From Pseudomonadales bacterium (GTDB lineage: Bacteria > Pseudomonadota > Gammaproteobacteria > Pseudomonadales > Azotimanducaceae), in assembly GCA_030749725.1 (NCBI GenBank), contig JASMJM010000143.1, positions 1-50,829 of the forward strand: 50,829 nucleotides of DNA. Reading direction: 5' to 3'. Below, one piece after another: positions 16,439-25,647 of the stretch; the first letter of the stretch is position 1, and every line of letters starts with the position of its first letter. Position numbers and translations under genes: made by a program. Under the pieces are notes generated by a model that saw only the letters and a program-made list of their open reading frames with translations, was not told the DNA's origin and made no database searches.

Positions 16439-17878
16439 CTACGCCTCGACAATGCCCTCGGCAAAGCCGCGCGAATCTGTGTCAAGCGGCACGCAATCGC
16501 TGCTGTGGATGTACCAATCCAGCATCTGTTCCAGAAGTTGCTGCTGGATGTGCGCCAGATTCGCGTCCCCATACCGGTTATGCAGTTCCTGTGGATCGGC
16601 ATCCAGGTCGTAGAGTTCGTGGTCACCCCCGGTTCGCCGCACCAACTTGTGCGTTGCCGTGCGAACCATGGCGGACCGGCAGACGGTGTCGGGACGCTCC
16701 TGTTGCTGCAGTCCTTTCGGCCAATAGATGCCGCTCCGGCTCCGGCCGATGTCTTGCGGTGCATCCTTGCCCTCGAAACAGTGCGGTTCATGGGCGTCGT
16801 ATCCGCCTTCGGCAAAGACGGCACGATCCGGGTTGCCCTGCGCTCCGTGAAGTTGCGGCAGCATCGAGTGTGCGAAGTGAGTATGGTTTGCTTCGATACC
16901 GGCTAACGCCAACGTCGTCGGCATGATGTCGAAACACTCGATGGGCTCACAGACGACATGGCCAGCGTGTCCACCGGGGGTTCGGACGATCATGGGGATG
17001 TGGGTCAGACAGTCGTCCAGGGCGCTCGGCCACTTCTCCACCAGCCCATAGTCGCCTCCCCAATCGCCGTGATCTGAGAACATGAATACGGTGGTGCTGT
17101 CAGCCAATCCGGTCTCATCCAGCGCTTGCATAAGCTGACCAAACAGGTGATCCACATAAGAGATCATGCCGAGATAAACGGCCATAACTTTGCGCAGTAG
17201 CGGCTCGTCGCACTCGTCCAGTCGTCGGTACTTGCGGATCGCCTCGAAGTAACTTGGTTTTGCGTCGAGGCCGGCTGGTCGCAGCGGCGGCACGTCATCC
17301 GGATCATACATGCTGTACCAAGGCTGCGGCACTGTGTATGGAGGGTGCGGTAGTCCCCACGGCAGGTAGAGCATGAACGGAGCATCTCCCTCACTGCGAT
17401 TCCTGAGGAAGTCGATGGCCTGCTGCAGCATGGGGACCTCGCCCGGGTCGCCTTCTCTCGGTGTATACAGAAAGCTTAAGTGGCCCGGTTCGTCCGGAGG
17501 GAAGACATTTTCGGTTCTCGCGCCCCAGCCGTAACGGTGCACCCGGGTGACCGAATCGGCAAACGATTCCGTTGCCAGCAGGTCGTTCTTGCCGATCCAA
17601 TGCACGTCGTAGCCAGCCTGTTTCAGGTATCTAAGGGTATTGGGCTCATCTGGGCGCAGGCTGTGCCACAGTGTCCGATGCCCGCGCGTGTGGGGATACC
17701 AGCCGGTCATGAAGCTGCAACGGGAGGGCGTGCAGACTGTGTGCTGCGCGTGGCATTGGTCGAAGCGCGTTCCTTCGGCCGCCAGTCGATCGAAGTTCGG
17801 CGTCTTGACCAGCGGATGGCCGTAGCATCGCAAGAGATCGCCACGCATCTCGTCCGGATTGAAGTAGATAAAGTTCAT
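16439..17878 (-). CDS. sulfatase (type I, formylglycine-dependent)
   Basis: 479-residue alkaline-phosphatase-superfamily sulfatase. The C-T-P-S-R motif at residues 49-53 is the Cys-type signal for conversion to formylglycine, and it is followed by the usual TGWYPHTRGHRT. Metal ligands appear in FNPDEMRGD at the N-terminus and in FSDHGDWGGDYG. No signal peptide is seen, so it is probably cytoplasmic. It would hydrolyse a sulfate ester of a sugar or aromatic substrate. A maturation enzyme is not in this window. It is divergent from the hydroxyacid dehydrogenase gene. Confidence 0.93.
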   Translation of the reverse strand: MNFIYFNPDEMRGDLLRCYGHPLVKTPNFDRLAAEGTRFDQCHAQHTVCTPSRCSFMTGWYPHTRGHRTLWHSLRPDEPNTLRYLKQAGYDVHWIGKNDLLATESFADSVTRVHRYGWGARTENVFPPDEPGHLSFLYTPREGDPGEVPMLQQAIDFLRNRSEGDAPFMLYLPWGLPHPPYTVPQPWYSMYDPDDVPPLRPAGLDAKPSYFEAIRKYRRLDECDEPLLRKVMAVYLGMISYVDHLFGQLMQALDETGLADSTTVFMFSDHGDWGGDYGLVEKWPSALDDCLTHIPMIVRTPGGHAGHVVCEPIECFDIMPTTLALAGIEANHTHFAHSMLPQLHGAQGNPDRAVFAEGGYDAHEPHCFEGKDAPQDIGRSRSGIYWPKGLQQQERPDTVCRSAMVRTATHKLVRRTGGDHELYDLDADPQELHNRYGDANLAHIQQQLLEQMLDWYIHSSDCVPLDTDSRGFAEGIVEA

Positions 17879-18180
17879 AGTAGTCCCTCGTCACATCTGC
17901 AAGTGGCTAAGACGCACTCACCTTGTTTCTGCCGACCAATCTAGTTAGAAAGACAGCCAGTGTCCAGCTTGCTCGCCACTGCAAGGAATCGTTGTTACGG
18001 CTTCCCGGCATTGCCTGCTAACGATCCGGAGTTGTCGGAGGGAAGACGGACCACAGGAAATCACCGATGTTGTTGAGAACAGCGGAAAGGACCATCGCCG
18101 GCAACGGTTCCCATATTCGTTATACTGCTGCTATTATCGGCTTCCCCTTCTAACCGCGATCATACAAAGAGGACGAACAC
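17879..18180. other. divergent intergenic region, sulfatase / hydroxyacid dehydrogenase
   Basis: No gene is seen in these 302 bp. Positions 18121-18126 (TATACT) and 18132-18137 (TATTAT) resemble -10 boxes for the rightward gene, but no clear -35 accompanies them. The two divergent genes may share regulation. Confidence 0.4.
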
Positions 18181-19167
18181 GTGAAACCTGATGCGATTCT
18201 GTTATTGCCGCAAAACTGGGGCCAGCGCCGACTCGAGCAACTCAGTTCCCTGGCGGCAAAAGAGGACCTGGTTACATTCAAGTTGGTCGATTCCGCTCAG
18301 CCGATGGAAGCCATCCTGCCGATGTGTGAGGGCTCAGAGGTGCTTATCACAATGGATCGTGTAGAAACCAACGAGATTGCAGTTCAGATCCCGGGCCTTA
18401 AACTCGTACAAACGTTCAGCGCCGGCACCGAACGCCTCGACAAGGCGCTGCTGCTGAATCACGGTATCAAGGTGGCCAACAACGGTGGTGCCAATGCAGT
18501 CTGCGTGGCCGAGTACGCCATCTGGTTTATGTTGACCATCGCCCACAAATTCGACCGCCAGATCGAAAGCGTTAGAGCCGGCAAATGGGCAGCGGGCATC
18601 AGCGGGCCGCTTGCGGAATTTCAGACCCTGGTCGACAAACGCGTCGGCATCATCGGCCTGGGTCGGATCGGCTCGCGTGTCGCCCGGCGACTGATCGGTT
18701 GGGAATGCGAGGTGGTCTACCACGATATCGCCACATTCGAGCCGGAATATGAACTCCGTAACGGCGCCCGACGCGTATCGTTGGACGAGCTGCTGTCAAC
18801 TTCGGACATCGTCTCCCTGCACGTTCCGTTGGATAGCAGCACCAAAGGCATGATCGGCGCTGCGCAGTTGAGCGCGATGAAATCCACAGCGATACTGATC
18901 AATACCTGCCGGGGTCCGGTGGTGGTCGAAGCCGATCTGGTGAGCGCGCTTCGCGCCGGCGAAGTGTTCGGCGCCGGCATGGATGTCACCGAGGTGGAAC
19001 CGATCGATCCGGACAGTCCGTTAATCAGCCTGCCGAATGTGGCTATTACGCCTCACCTGGGCGCTCGTTCCCTTGATTCGGAGCGCAACGCGGATCTGAA
19101 TGTACTGCAAAATGCCGAGCGGGTCGCCCGGGGAGAGGAGCCACTCTGGGTCGTCGACCCAACCTGA
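18181..19167 (+). CDS. D-2-hydroxyacid dehydrogenase (NAD-dependent)
   Basis: 328-residue member of the phosphoglycerate dehydrogenase/formate dehydrogenase-like family. The nucleotide loop is GLGRIGSRVARRL, with an Asp in VVYHDIATF favouring NAD. The catalytic set is Arg in INTCRGPVV, Glu in MDVTEVEP and His in ITPHLGARS. It starts with GTG at 18181, preceded by AGAGGAC. It would interconvert a 2-oxoacid and a D-2-hydroxyacid; the substrate is unknown. It ends 4 bp from the convergent VOC gene. Confidence 0.92.
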   Translation: MKPDAILLLPQNWGQRRLEQLSSLAAKEDLVTFKLVDSAQPMEAILPMCEGSEVLITMDRVETNEIAVQIPGLKLVQTFSAGTERLDKALLLNHGIKVANNGGANAVCVAEYAIWFMLTIAHKFDRQIESVRAGKWAAGISGPLAEFQTLVDKRVGIIGLGRIGSRVARRLIGWECEVVYHDIATFEPEYELRNGARRVSLDELLSTSDIVSLHVPLDSSTKGMIGAAQLSAMKSTAILINTCRGPVVVEADLVSALRAGEVFGAGMDVTEVEPIDPDSPLISLPNVAITPHLGARSLDSERNADLNVLQNAERVARGEEPLWVVDPT

Positions 19168-19171
19168 GTTC

Positions 19172-19579
19172 CTATTCAGCTGCAGTTTCTACCAACTCTA
19201 TCATCAGGCCGCGTGAAGCTTTCGGGTGTATAAACACCGGTATCCCTTGTTCTCGGGCCTCGGGATTGGCATTTATGAGGGGTACGCCTCTGGCCTGCAG
19301 GTCCTCGACAGCTGCTGCCAGGTCCTCGACCTCGAGTGCGGTCATATAGACACCCTCACCCCTCTTTTCCAGGAACTTGGCCACCGGACCTTGTCCTGCT
19401 TCCAGCGGTTCGATCAGTTCAATCACCGAATCGCCGATCTGCAGCAGGGCGTTTTTGATCCCGAGCGCCGGTAGGGTATCGCTCTGGTATGCCTCTATGC
19501 CGAAATTGTCGGCATAGTCCTTAGCCGCCGCTTCGACACTGTTAACTGCCAGATGGATTGCACGAATCTTGCTAAACAT
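19172..19579 (-). CDS. VOC-family protein, methylmalonyl-CoA epimerase-like
   Basis: 135-residue single-module VOC protein resembling methylmalonyl-CoA epimerase: start KIRAIHLAVNSVEAAAKDYADNF, then VIELIEPLEAGQGPVAKFLEKRGEGVYMTALEV, which matches the epimerase signature with metal-binding His, Gln/Glu and Glu positions. The ATG at 19579 is chosen because AGAGGAG lies just upstream; the earlier in-frame ATG at 19594 overlaps that site. No mutase genes are nearby, so the true substrate may be a different acyl-CoA. Confidence 0.82.
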   Translation of the reverse strand: MFSKIRAIHLAVNSVEAAAKDYADNFGIEAYQSDTLPALGIKNALLQIGDSVIELIEPLEAGQGPVAKFLEKRGEGVYMTALEVEDLAAAVEDLQARGVPLINANPEAREQGIPVFIHPKASRGLMIELVETAAE

Positions 19580-19796
19580 GGTTACTCCTCTCATATGGTG
19601 TCAGATCCACCGCCAGATTCTTAATCTGTGATGGTGTCAGCGTCAATGCTACGCAACTAAAGCTGAGATGGCAAAGCGCTGGACGGGACATCTCGTGAGA
19701 CGTCCGTTCTAACGTCCGGTCTTCACATAAAGTGACTGTTGTAAGACTATGCCAGCATCCGAGTTTGTGGATAGCTAAACATAGCAACGGTTCAAA

Positions 19797-20627
19797 TCAG
19801 CGCGGGTTCGGGTGAAACAACGTCTCGCCGTTGATTTTGAAAGCTGCGATCGCATCCTGACCAGCCCGGGAGGTCAACCACTCGACAAAACGGCGCCCTT
19901 CAGGTGCTTTGATATGCGGGTGTTTCTCCGGATTCACAAGGATCACGCCGTAAGGATTGAACAGACGCGGATCCCCCTCCACCATCACCTGCAGCGCGCC
20001 TTTGTTCTTGAAGCTCATCCAGGTACCCCGATCCGCCAGTGTATAGGCATCCATGGCACTGGCCGTGTTTAAGGTTGCCCCCATGCCGGATCCGGTTTCA
20101 CGATACCAGGCCCCGGAACCGCGGGACGGGTCGATGCCGGCAGCGTCCCACAGGCCAAGCTCCTTCCTATGGGTTCCGGAGTCATCCCCTCGGGAGACAA
20201 AAACGAAAGACGCGGCGGCCGTTGCCGCCTCGACCGCTTTGCCGAGGGCAGCAGCGGCATCGCCCATGCCTTTGATGCCTGCCGGATCCGCTGCCGGCCC
20301 GACGATCACGAAGTCGTTGTACATGACATCCTGCCGTTCGATGCCGTGCTGTTCGGCCACAAAACGGTCCTCCGATGGGCGGTGATGTACCAGCAGCACA
20401 TCGGCATCTCCGTTACGGGCCAACCGAATCGCCTGTCCTGTGCCCACCGCCACCACCCGTACCTGGATGCCGCTGGCTGCGCTGAATTGAGGGAGTATGC
20501 GGTCAAACAGCCCCGAGTTCTGTGTCGAGGTGGTGGAGGCGAGTGTAATAAAGGCCTCCTCGCCGGTGGCCATGCGTGTCAGGCTTAGCAGAGCAAGGGC
20601 AAGAAAAAGTCCCCGGCAACGTCTCAT
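19797..20627 (-). CDS. tupA: tungstate ABC transporter substrate-binding protein
   Basis: TupA-type periplasmic protein of about 276 residues. A signal peptide (RGLFLALALLSLTRMATG) precedes the mature start, then LASTTSTQNSGLFD, the conserved oxyanion-binding TTST motif of TupA. VSRGDDSGTHRKE and WYRETGSGMGATL are also family hallmarks. The ATG at 20627 is chosen over the upstream one because GAGGAGG precedes it and it overlaps the tupC stop as ATGA. It is the last gene of the moeA-tupB-tupC-tupA series. Its role is high-affinity tungstate capture, feeding the AOR encoded nearby. Confidence 0.93.
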   Translation of the reverse strand: MRRCRGLFLALALLSLTRMATGEEAFITLASTTSTQNSGLFDRILPQFSAASGIQVRVVAVGTGQAIRLARNGDADVLLVHHRPSEDRFVAEQHGIERQDVMYNDFVIVGPAADPAGIKGMGDAAAALGKAVEAATAAASFVFVSRGDDSGTHRKELGLWDAAGIDPSRGSGAWYRETGSGMGATLNTASAMDAYTLADRGTWMSFKNKGALQVMVEGDPRLFNPYGVILVNPEKHPHIKAPEGRRFVEWLTSRAGQDAIAAFKINGETLFHPNPR

Positions 20628-21400
20628 TCTGCAAATTCCTCCTCTTGCCCAGGTTTGTGAAGTGGGTGCTTGCGGTGCCACCAGAGCAGTTCGCCGCGAA
20701 CAAACGCCTGGGCCAGGTCGTTTTGGGGCTCCTCGAAGAACTGTGCCGCAGGCGCGTGCTCCAGCAGGCGCCCGCGGTGCAGGAACATCACATCGTCAGC
20801 CAACCGGCGGGCCTGCCCCAGGTCGTGGGTCGTCATCACGATGCGAGTACCGGCGTCATGAATCGCCTTCAGAATCTCCTCGACCAGGTAGGTGGCCGGC
20901 GGGTCCAGACTGGCAGTGGGCTCGTCAAGAAACAGGATCTGCGGTTGCAGCGCCCAGACCCGCGCCAGCGCCAGGCGTTGCTGTTCGCCAAAGGAAAGCT
21001 GTCGCGCCGGCGCGCCGGCGAAGCGGCTGAGACCGGTTCGCTGCAGCACTTCGTCGATGATCGTGTTGCGTGTTTGCCTCGGGACACCGCGCACGGACAG
21101 GGCGTAGTCCACGTTGGAGCGGGCTGAGCGTCGCAGCATAACCGGTCGCTGGAATACCATCCCCTGATGCCGGGCAACGTCCGCGCCGGTACCGCCCTGC
21201 CATAAGACCTGTCCTGAAGTGGGCTGCAAAAGGCCGTGGCAGAGCCGCAGAAGGAGACTCTTTCCGGCACCGTTTGGACCGATAACGATGGTGCGCAATC
21301 CCTGTTCGAAGGAGCAGGAAAAATCTTTGATCAGACGTTTGTGTCGGTACTCGAAATTGACCTCTTCGAGTTGCAGGGGCAGGATGCTTTCGCTTGTCAC
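20624..21400 (-). CDS. tupC: tungstate ABC transporter ATP-binding protein
   Basis: 258-residue ABC ATPase. Walker A is GPNGAGKSLLLRL, the signature is LSFGEQQRLALARVW (SFGEQ in place of the commoner SGGQ) and Walker B is ILFLDEPTAS, followed by the H-loop TTHD. Both ends overlap neighbours by four bases (ATGA with tupB upstream and tupA downstream), showing translational coupling. It powers the TupB permease. The family is shared with molybdate and phosphate importers, but the flanking TupA and TupB fix the assignment. Confidence 0.92.
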   Translation of the reverse strand: MTSESILPLQLEEVNFEYRHKRLIKDFSCSFEQGLRTIVIGPNGAGKSLLLRLCHGLLQPTSGQVLWQGGTGADVARHQGMVFQRPVMLRRSARSNVDYALSVRGVPRQTRNTIIDEVLQRTGLSRFAGAPARQLSFGEQQRLALARVWALQPQILFLDEPTASLDPPATYLVEEILKAIHDAGTRIVMTTHDLGQARRLADDVMFLHRGRLLEHAPAAQFFEEPQNDLAQAFVRGELLWWHRKHPLHKPGQEEEFAE

Positions 21401-22119
21401 TGGGCACTCCCCTTGGCCGGGTTAAGCACCTGATCCGGTTTCTGGATCAGCTGAACCAGCGCATTGACTCCGATGGAAAGCAAGATCAGCACAATCCCCA
21501 AGCCAAGCGCCAGGGCCAGGTCTCCCTTGCTCACTTCCAGCGCAATCGCAGTAGTCATAACCCGGGTGGCATGATCGATATTGCCGCCAACGATCATGAC
21601 CGCCCCCACTTCCGCAATGGCACGGCCAAATCCGGCCAATACCGCTGTGACCAGTGAAAAGCGTCCATCCCAGAGCAGCGTCGGTAGCGCCTGCCTGGGT
21701 GTCGCTCCCAGAGAGCGCAACTGTTCTTCGTATTCCGTCCACAGTTCCTCAACCACCTGCCGGGTTAGAGAAGCGATGATGGGCACCACCAGAATAACCT
21801 GGGCGATGATCATGGCTGTCGGGGTAAATAACAGATTGAGTACTCCGAGGGGCCCGGACCTGGAGAGCAACATATAGACGATCAATCCCACCACTACCGG
21901 TGGCAATCCCATCAGCGAACTCAAGCCGACCACCACCGCGCGGCGGCCCGGGAAAGAGATGACCGCCAGAGTGGCACCCAGAGGCATACCGATGACAATC
22001 GCCGTCAGCACTGCCACCAGACTCACCGACAGGGAGAGCATTACGATCTCTGCCAGATCAGGGTCCAGGCTAATCAGCAGCGAGAAGGCAGCGCTGAAAG
22101 CCGCCGAAAATTCAGTCAT
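21397..22119 (-). CDS. tupB: tungstate ABC transporter permease
   Basis: About 240 residues with five or six membrane segments and the permease loop EEQLRSLGATPRQALPTLLWDGRF, which contacts the ATPase. The segments LMGLPPVVVGLIVYMLL and GFGRAIAEVGAVMIVGGNI are typical of TupB. The ATG at 22119 is preferred because GAAGAGA lies upstream and the protein starts right at the first helix; an in-frame ATG at 22182 would add 21 polar residues. It overlaps tupC by ATGA. Confidence 0.92.
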   Translation of the reverse strand: MTEFSAAFSAAFSLLISLDPDLAEIVMLSLSVSLVAVLTAIVIGMPLGATLAVISFPGRRAVVVGLSSLMGLPPVVVGLIVYMLLSRSGPLGVLNLLFTPTAMIIAQVILVVPIIASLTRQVVEELWTEYEEQLRSLGATPRQALPTLLWDGRFSLVTAVLAGFGRAIAEVGAVMIVGGNIDHATRVMTTAIALEVSKGDLALALGLGIVLILLSIGVNALVQLIQKPDQVLNPAKGSAQ

Positions 22120-22267
22120 GGGTGTCTCTTCGATGAAATCATGCCGTTGTCCAGCCAACTCCATCGCTGGACCTACAGTCAAAGGCTAATTGGCTGAGTA
22201 TCAAGGCTATTGGTGCGTTCCGTCAATGACTAGCCGGCAACTCGTGACCATCTGCGGGACTGCACGG

Positions 22268-23443
22268 TCAGAGCGTCCGGACAGTTACCAGGACCCCCTC
22301 GTCAAGGGATTCCACGCCGGCGGGCATGGTACCGAGGCAGTCGGCTTCGCACAACGATTCCACGTGGGCGGAACCGTGAAACTCGCACGGCAGCACGGTT
22401 CCGTCGTCGGTGATCTTGGCGGGAAACCAGGATTCACGGGCGAACCGTTTGCGGCTGTGAGTTCGCGCCATGGGAAGGCGAAGGTTGGCCGGACGATAGT
22501 CATGCCCCATCAGTCGGTACAGAAAGGGTTTTACGAGGAGTTCAAACTGGGTGAAGGTGGCGACCGGATTACCGGGCAATCCGACGCAATAGCTGTTATC
22601 CGACACGGCGAAGGTGGTGGGCTTGCCCGGCTGTATGGCGATTTCGTCGAACAGGATGGTCAGTCCGTTGGACTTCATGATGCCGGGCACCAGGTCGAAG
22701 TCGCCCATGGAAACGCCACCGGACAGCAACACCACATCGCATTCCGCCATGGCTTTTTTCAGGGTGGCATCGAGTGACTCTTCGGTGTCCTTGGCGATAC
22801 CGTAATAGGTGGGAGTCGCGTCGGCCGTCAGCACCTGGCCCACCAGTTGGTGACTGTTGCTGGTACGGATCTGGGAGACGTCCGGTTTGACATCCGGTTC
22901 GACCAGCTCGTCTCCGGTGGCGATGATACCGACCCGCGGTCTTTGCGCCACCTCCGGCCGCACGCAGCCCACCGAAGCCAGCATGGCGATATGTTGAGGC
23001 CGCAGTTGCGTGCCGGCTCGAAGGACCACGTCACCGAGCTTCATGTCCTCGCCTTTTAGGCACACGTTGTCGCGGGTGGACTCGCCGGTAAAACGGATGC
23101 GATTCTTGTCGAGTTGTTCGACCTGCTCGACCATGATCACGCAATCCGCACCTTCAGGCACCATGCCGCCGGTCATGATCTTGGCGCACTCTCCCGGGCC
23201 AATGGTCTTGCGCGGTATTTCGCCGGCTTTCAGGGTCTCCACAACCTCGAGGTCATCGGCCAGATTTGTCCGGCGACAGGCATAACCGTCCATCGCGGAT
23301 TTCACGAACGGCGGCATATCCATGTCGGCGCGAACATCTTTGGCCAGCACCCGGTTCAGAACCTGGTCGAGCTCCACCTGCTCTGTGCCAAGCGTACCTG
23401 CCCGGGCCATCATGATTTGGTGTGCTTCGTTTTGCGTAATCAT
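22268..23443 (-). CDS. moeA: molybdopterin molybdenum/tungsten transferase MoeA
   Basis: 391-residue MoeA, which inserts metal into adenylylated molybdopterin. Seen are PPFVKSAMDGYA (residues 44-55), IMTGGMVPEGADCVIMVE, the MoaB/Mog-like domain with GIIATGDELVEP and LLSGGVSMGDFD, then GLPGNPVATF. Normal length. It heads the tungstate uptake genes 85 bp upstream of the tupB region and is divergent from the AOR gene, so it most likely loads tungsten (inference from context). Confidence 0.95.
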   Translation of the reverse strand: MITQNEAHQIMMARAGTLGTEQVELDQVLNRVLAKDVRADMDMPPFVKSAMDGYACRRTNLADDLEVVETLKAGEIPRKTIGPGECAKIMTGGMVPEGADCVIMVEQVEQLDKNRIRFTGESTRDNVCLKGEDMKLGDVVLRAGTQLRPQHIAMLASVGCVRPEVAQRPRVGIIATGDELVEPDVKPDVSQIRTSNSHQLVGQVLTADATPTYYGIAKDTEESLDATLKKAMAECDVVLLSGGVSMGDFDLVPGIMKSNGLTILFDEIAIQPGKPTTFAVSDNSYCVGLPGNPVATFTQFELLVKPFLYRLMGHDYRPANLRLPMARTHSRKRFARESWFPAKITDDGTVLPCEFHGSAHVESLCEADCLGTMPAGVESLDEGVLVTVRTL

Positions 23444-23704
23444 TTTGCGATTGTCTTGTCCCTAGACGCTGTAGTTTATGCGTTTTCCACATGCTCATTC
23501 GATAACGAGCCAGGAAAGTGGTACTTGTTCCTGCTTCGCTGTTCTCAGGATTCTAGCCCGGAATCAAGCCTGAATGAAAGCGGGGTTTTAGGCACTAGAC
23601 GCGGTTTGAGGTTGAGGTTATAGTCCTAGGTCAACACACAATCACCGAACGAATGTGAGACGGGCCCCGGCATGTAGGGTCCTGTGGAAACCTAGGAGGA
23701 ATGA

Positions 23705-25402
23705 ATGAAGATTTTGCGGATTGATATGAGTACGTTGACATCGAAGTATGAGGATCTTCCCGAGGAGTGGAAGATAGTCGGCGGACGCTGTCTGTCTGCC
23801 AAGATCCTACTGGATGAAGTACCACCGGAAACCGACCCGCTCAGCGCCGAAGCCCGTCTGGTCCTTGCGGCCGGACCGTTGGCCGGCACGCATGCCCCTT
23901 CCTTCGGCCGCATGTCGGTCGGTGCAAAAAGCCCGTTGACGATGGGTATTAAGGAAGCCAACGTGGGTGGAACCTTGTCGCAGAAACTGGACAGACTCGG
24001 GATTCGCGCAATCGTTGTCGAGGGCGCTCCAGCCGACGGCAAGATGCACGTGGCCAAGATTACCAAGAAGGAGGTCAGCTTCGAACCTGCCGATGACTAT
24101 GTCGGCATGGGAACCTACCCTCTGTCGGCGGCATTGCGCGAGAAGCACCACGCCAAAGCAGGTGTCATCAGCATTGGGATCGCCGGCGAACGCAAACAGA
24201 AGTCTGCCAGCGTGGCGCTGACCGACAGGGATGGCCACCCGGCACGACACGCGGCGCGCGGGGGTCTGGGGGCCGTGATGGGCGCCAAGGGTCTCAAAGC
24301 GATCGTCGTTGACGACCGTGGAACGTCTATCGTCAAACCGACCCAGCGCAAGGCCTACATGGCAACGCTCAAGCCATGGAATAAAATCCTCGATGAAGAC
24401 AGAGGCGTGCAGACCATGAGCACTACCGGTACGCCTGGTGTGCTACAACCCCTCAGTCGCATGGGTAGCACACCTATGCAGAACTACAGTGGGGTGCCTG
24501 CCGAGGGCATCGAGGGTTTGTATGGGGACTATATCAGGGAAGTGGGTGACAAACGCGGCGGCAAGATGGATGCGTGCATGCAGGGCTGCATGGTGAAATG
24601 CACGGTTGTCCACAACGATGCCGAAGGCAATCACGTCACCTCGGCGCTGGAATATGAAACCTTGGCCCTCTTAGGGAGCAACCTCGGCATCGGCGATGCA
24701 GATGCTGTGGCCCGATTCGACCGCAAGTGCGATGACCTCGGAGTCGATACGATTGAGGTCGGCAGTGCGCTGGGTGTTGCTGCGGGCGCTGGAAAGTTCG
24801 CCATGGGCGACGTGGCTGCAGTAGATGCTCTATTGGACGGGATCGAAAAAGGCACTGACGATGGCAATATGATCGCCAACGGTGTCGTGAATACCGCCAA
24901 GGCGCTGGGAATTAATCGTGTCCCGGCATTCAAAGGTCAGGCGATACCTGCCCATGATCCCCGTGTCGGCAAACCCACCGGGGTGACCTACCACACCAGT
25001 CCCATGGGCGCCGATCATACGGCCGGCCTGCAGTACACGATGGAAGACGAGGGTGCGGTGGAGCATTCGTTACGGGCACAGATCTGGAATGCCACGCTCG
25101 ACTCACTCGGCTTGTGTCAATTCGCCATATCGGGCGACAAAAACGTCACGGCGTCGTTCGTCAAGGATCTCCTCAATGCCTGCCACGAACTTAGCGTGAC
25201 CGAGCAGGACATTGTCAATCTCGGCCGTGATACCCTGCGGGCAGAAGTTGAATTCAACAAGGGCGCAGAGATCGATGACATCGACAGTGGACCCGATTTC
25301 GTGCGCAGCGAGACCCTGCCACCCATGGGACAGGTCTTCGGCGTCGATCCTGCGGAAATGGAGAAGATCTGGGATAACCTCGACACGATTGCGGTCCTTT
25401 AG
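23705..25402 (+). CDS. aor: aldehyde:ferredoxin oxidoreductase (tungsten enzyme)
   Basis: 565-residue AOR-family tungstopterin enzyme; it oxidises aldehydes to acids with ferredoxin, or catalyses a related low-potential reaction. The N-terminal domain shows VGGRCLSAKILLDE and GPLAGTHAPSFGRMSVGAKSPLT; GGLGAVMGAKGLKAIVVD binds the pterin. Candidate [4Fe-4S] ligands are Cys291, Cys295 and Cys299 (CMQGCMVKC) and Cys471 (DSLGLCQF). The first pair is separated by three residues, whereas the Pyrococcus AOR has two. GGAGGA lies 5 bases before the ATG. The divergent moeA-tup genes supply its cofactor. The subfamily and substrate are unknown. Confidence 0.93.
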   Translation: MKILRIDMSTLTSKYEDLPEEWKIVGGRCLSAKILLDEVPPETDPLSAEARLVLAAGPLAGTHAPSFGRMSVGAKSPLTMGIKEANVGGTLSQKLDRLGIRAIVVEGAPADGKMHVAKITKKEVSFEPADDYVGMGTYPLSAALREKHHAKAGVISIGIAGERKQKSASVALTDRDGHPARHAARGGLGAVMGAKGLKAIVVDDRGTSIVKPTQRKAYMATLKPWNKILDEDRGVQTMSTTGTPGVLQPLSRMGSTPMQNYSGVPAEGIEGLYGDYIREVGDKRGGKMDACMQGCMVKCTVVHNDAEGNHVTSALEYETLALLGSNLGIGDADAVARFDRKCDDLGVDTIEVGSALGVAAGAGKFAMGDVAAVDALLDGIEKGTDDGNMIANGVVNTAKALGINRVPAFKGQAIPAHDPRVGKPTGVTYHTSPMGADHTAGLQYTMEDEGAVEHSLRAQIWNATLDSLGLCQFAISGDKNVTASFVKDLLNACHELSVTEQDIVNLGRDTLRAEVEFNKGAEIDDIDSGPDFVRSETLPPMGQVFGVDPAEMEKIWDNLDTIAVL

Positions 25403-25433
25403 AACGCCGCATCGTTTTCAAAAACAGGAAGCA

Positions 25434-25461
25434 CCCCGGAGTTCGTAGACGGACTCCGGGG
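25434..25461 (+). terminator. hairpin after the AOR gene
   Basis: A perfect 9-bp stem (CCCCGGAGT / ACTCCGGGG) with a 10-nt loop lies 32 bp after the AOR stop. No T-run follows, so it may be an mRNA-stabilising or Rho-assisted 3' end rather than a textbook terminator. Confidence 0.6.
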
Positions 25462-25476
25462 CATCTCCTAACTAAG

Positions 25477-25647
25477 CTCACCTTCCTGCAGTAGAGATAG
25501 AAGCCGTCGCGGGTTCATCTCAGCTCCACTGAACTCACCTTCCTGCAGTAGAGATAGAAGCCGTCGCGGGTTCATCTCAGCTCTACTGAACTCACCTTCC
25601 TGCAGAAGAGACAGAAGCCTTCGCGGGCTTATCTCAGCTCTCGTCTG
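25477..25647. repeat. 57-bp tandem repeat, three copies
   Basis: Units begin at 25477, 25534 and 25591, each starting CTCACCTTCCTGCAG. The first two differ at a single base; the third has about five changes in its shared core and overlaps the 3' end of the small membrane protein gene, which looks like the source of the array. The period equals 19 codons. Read on the minus strand in a frame other than the gene's own, every unit stays open and gives the peptide AEMNPRRLLSLLQEGEFS. Confidence 0.9.

Noticed and set aside
23600-23704. Molybdenum/tungsten cofactor riboswitch upstream of AOR
   Set aside because: Only two CCTAGG palindromes (23625, 23692) were seen; no recognisable conserved riboswitch core.
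25477-25647. CRISPR array
   Set aside because: Units are contiguous 57-bp tandem copies without variable spacers.
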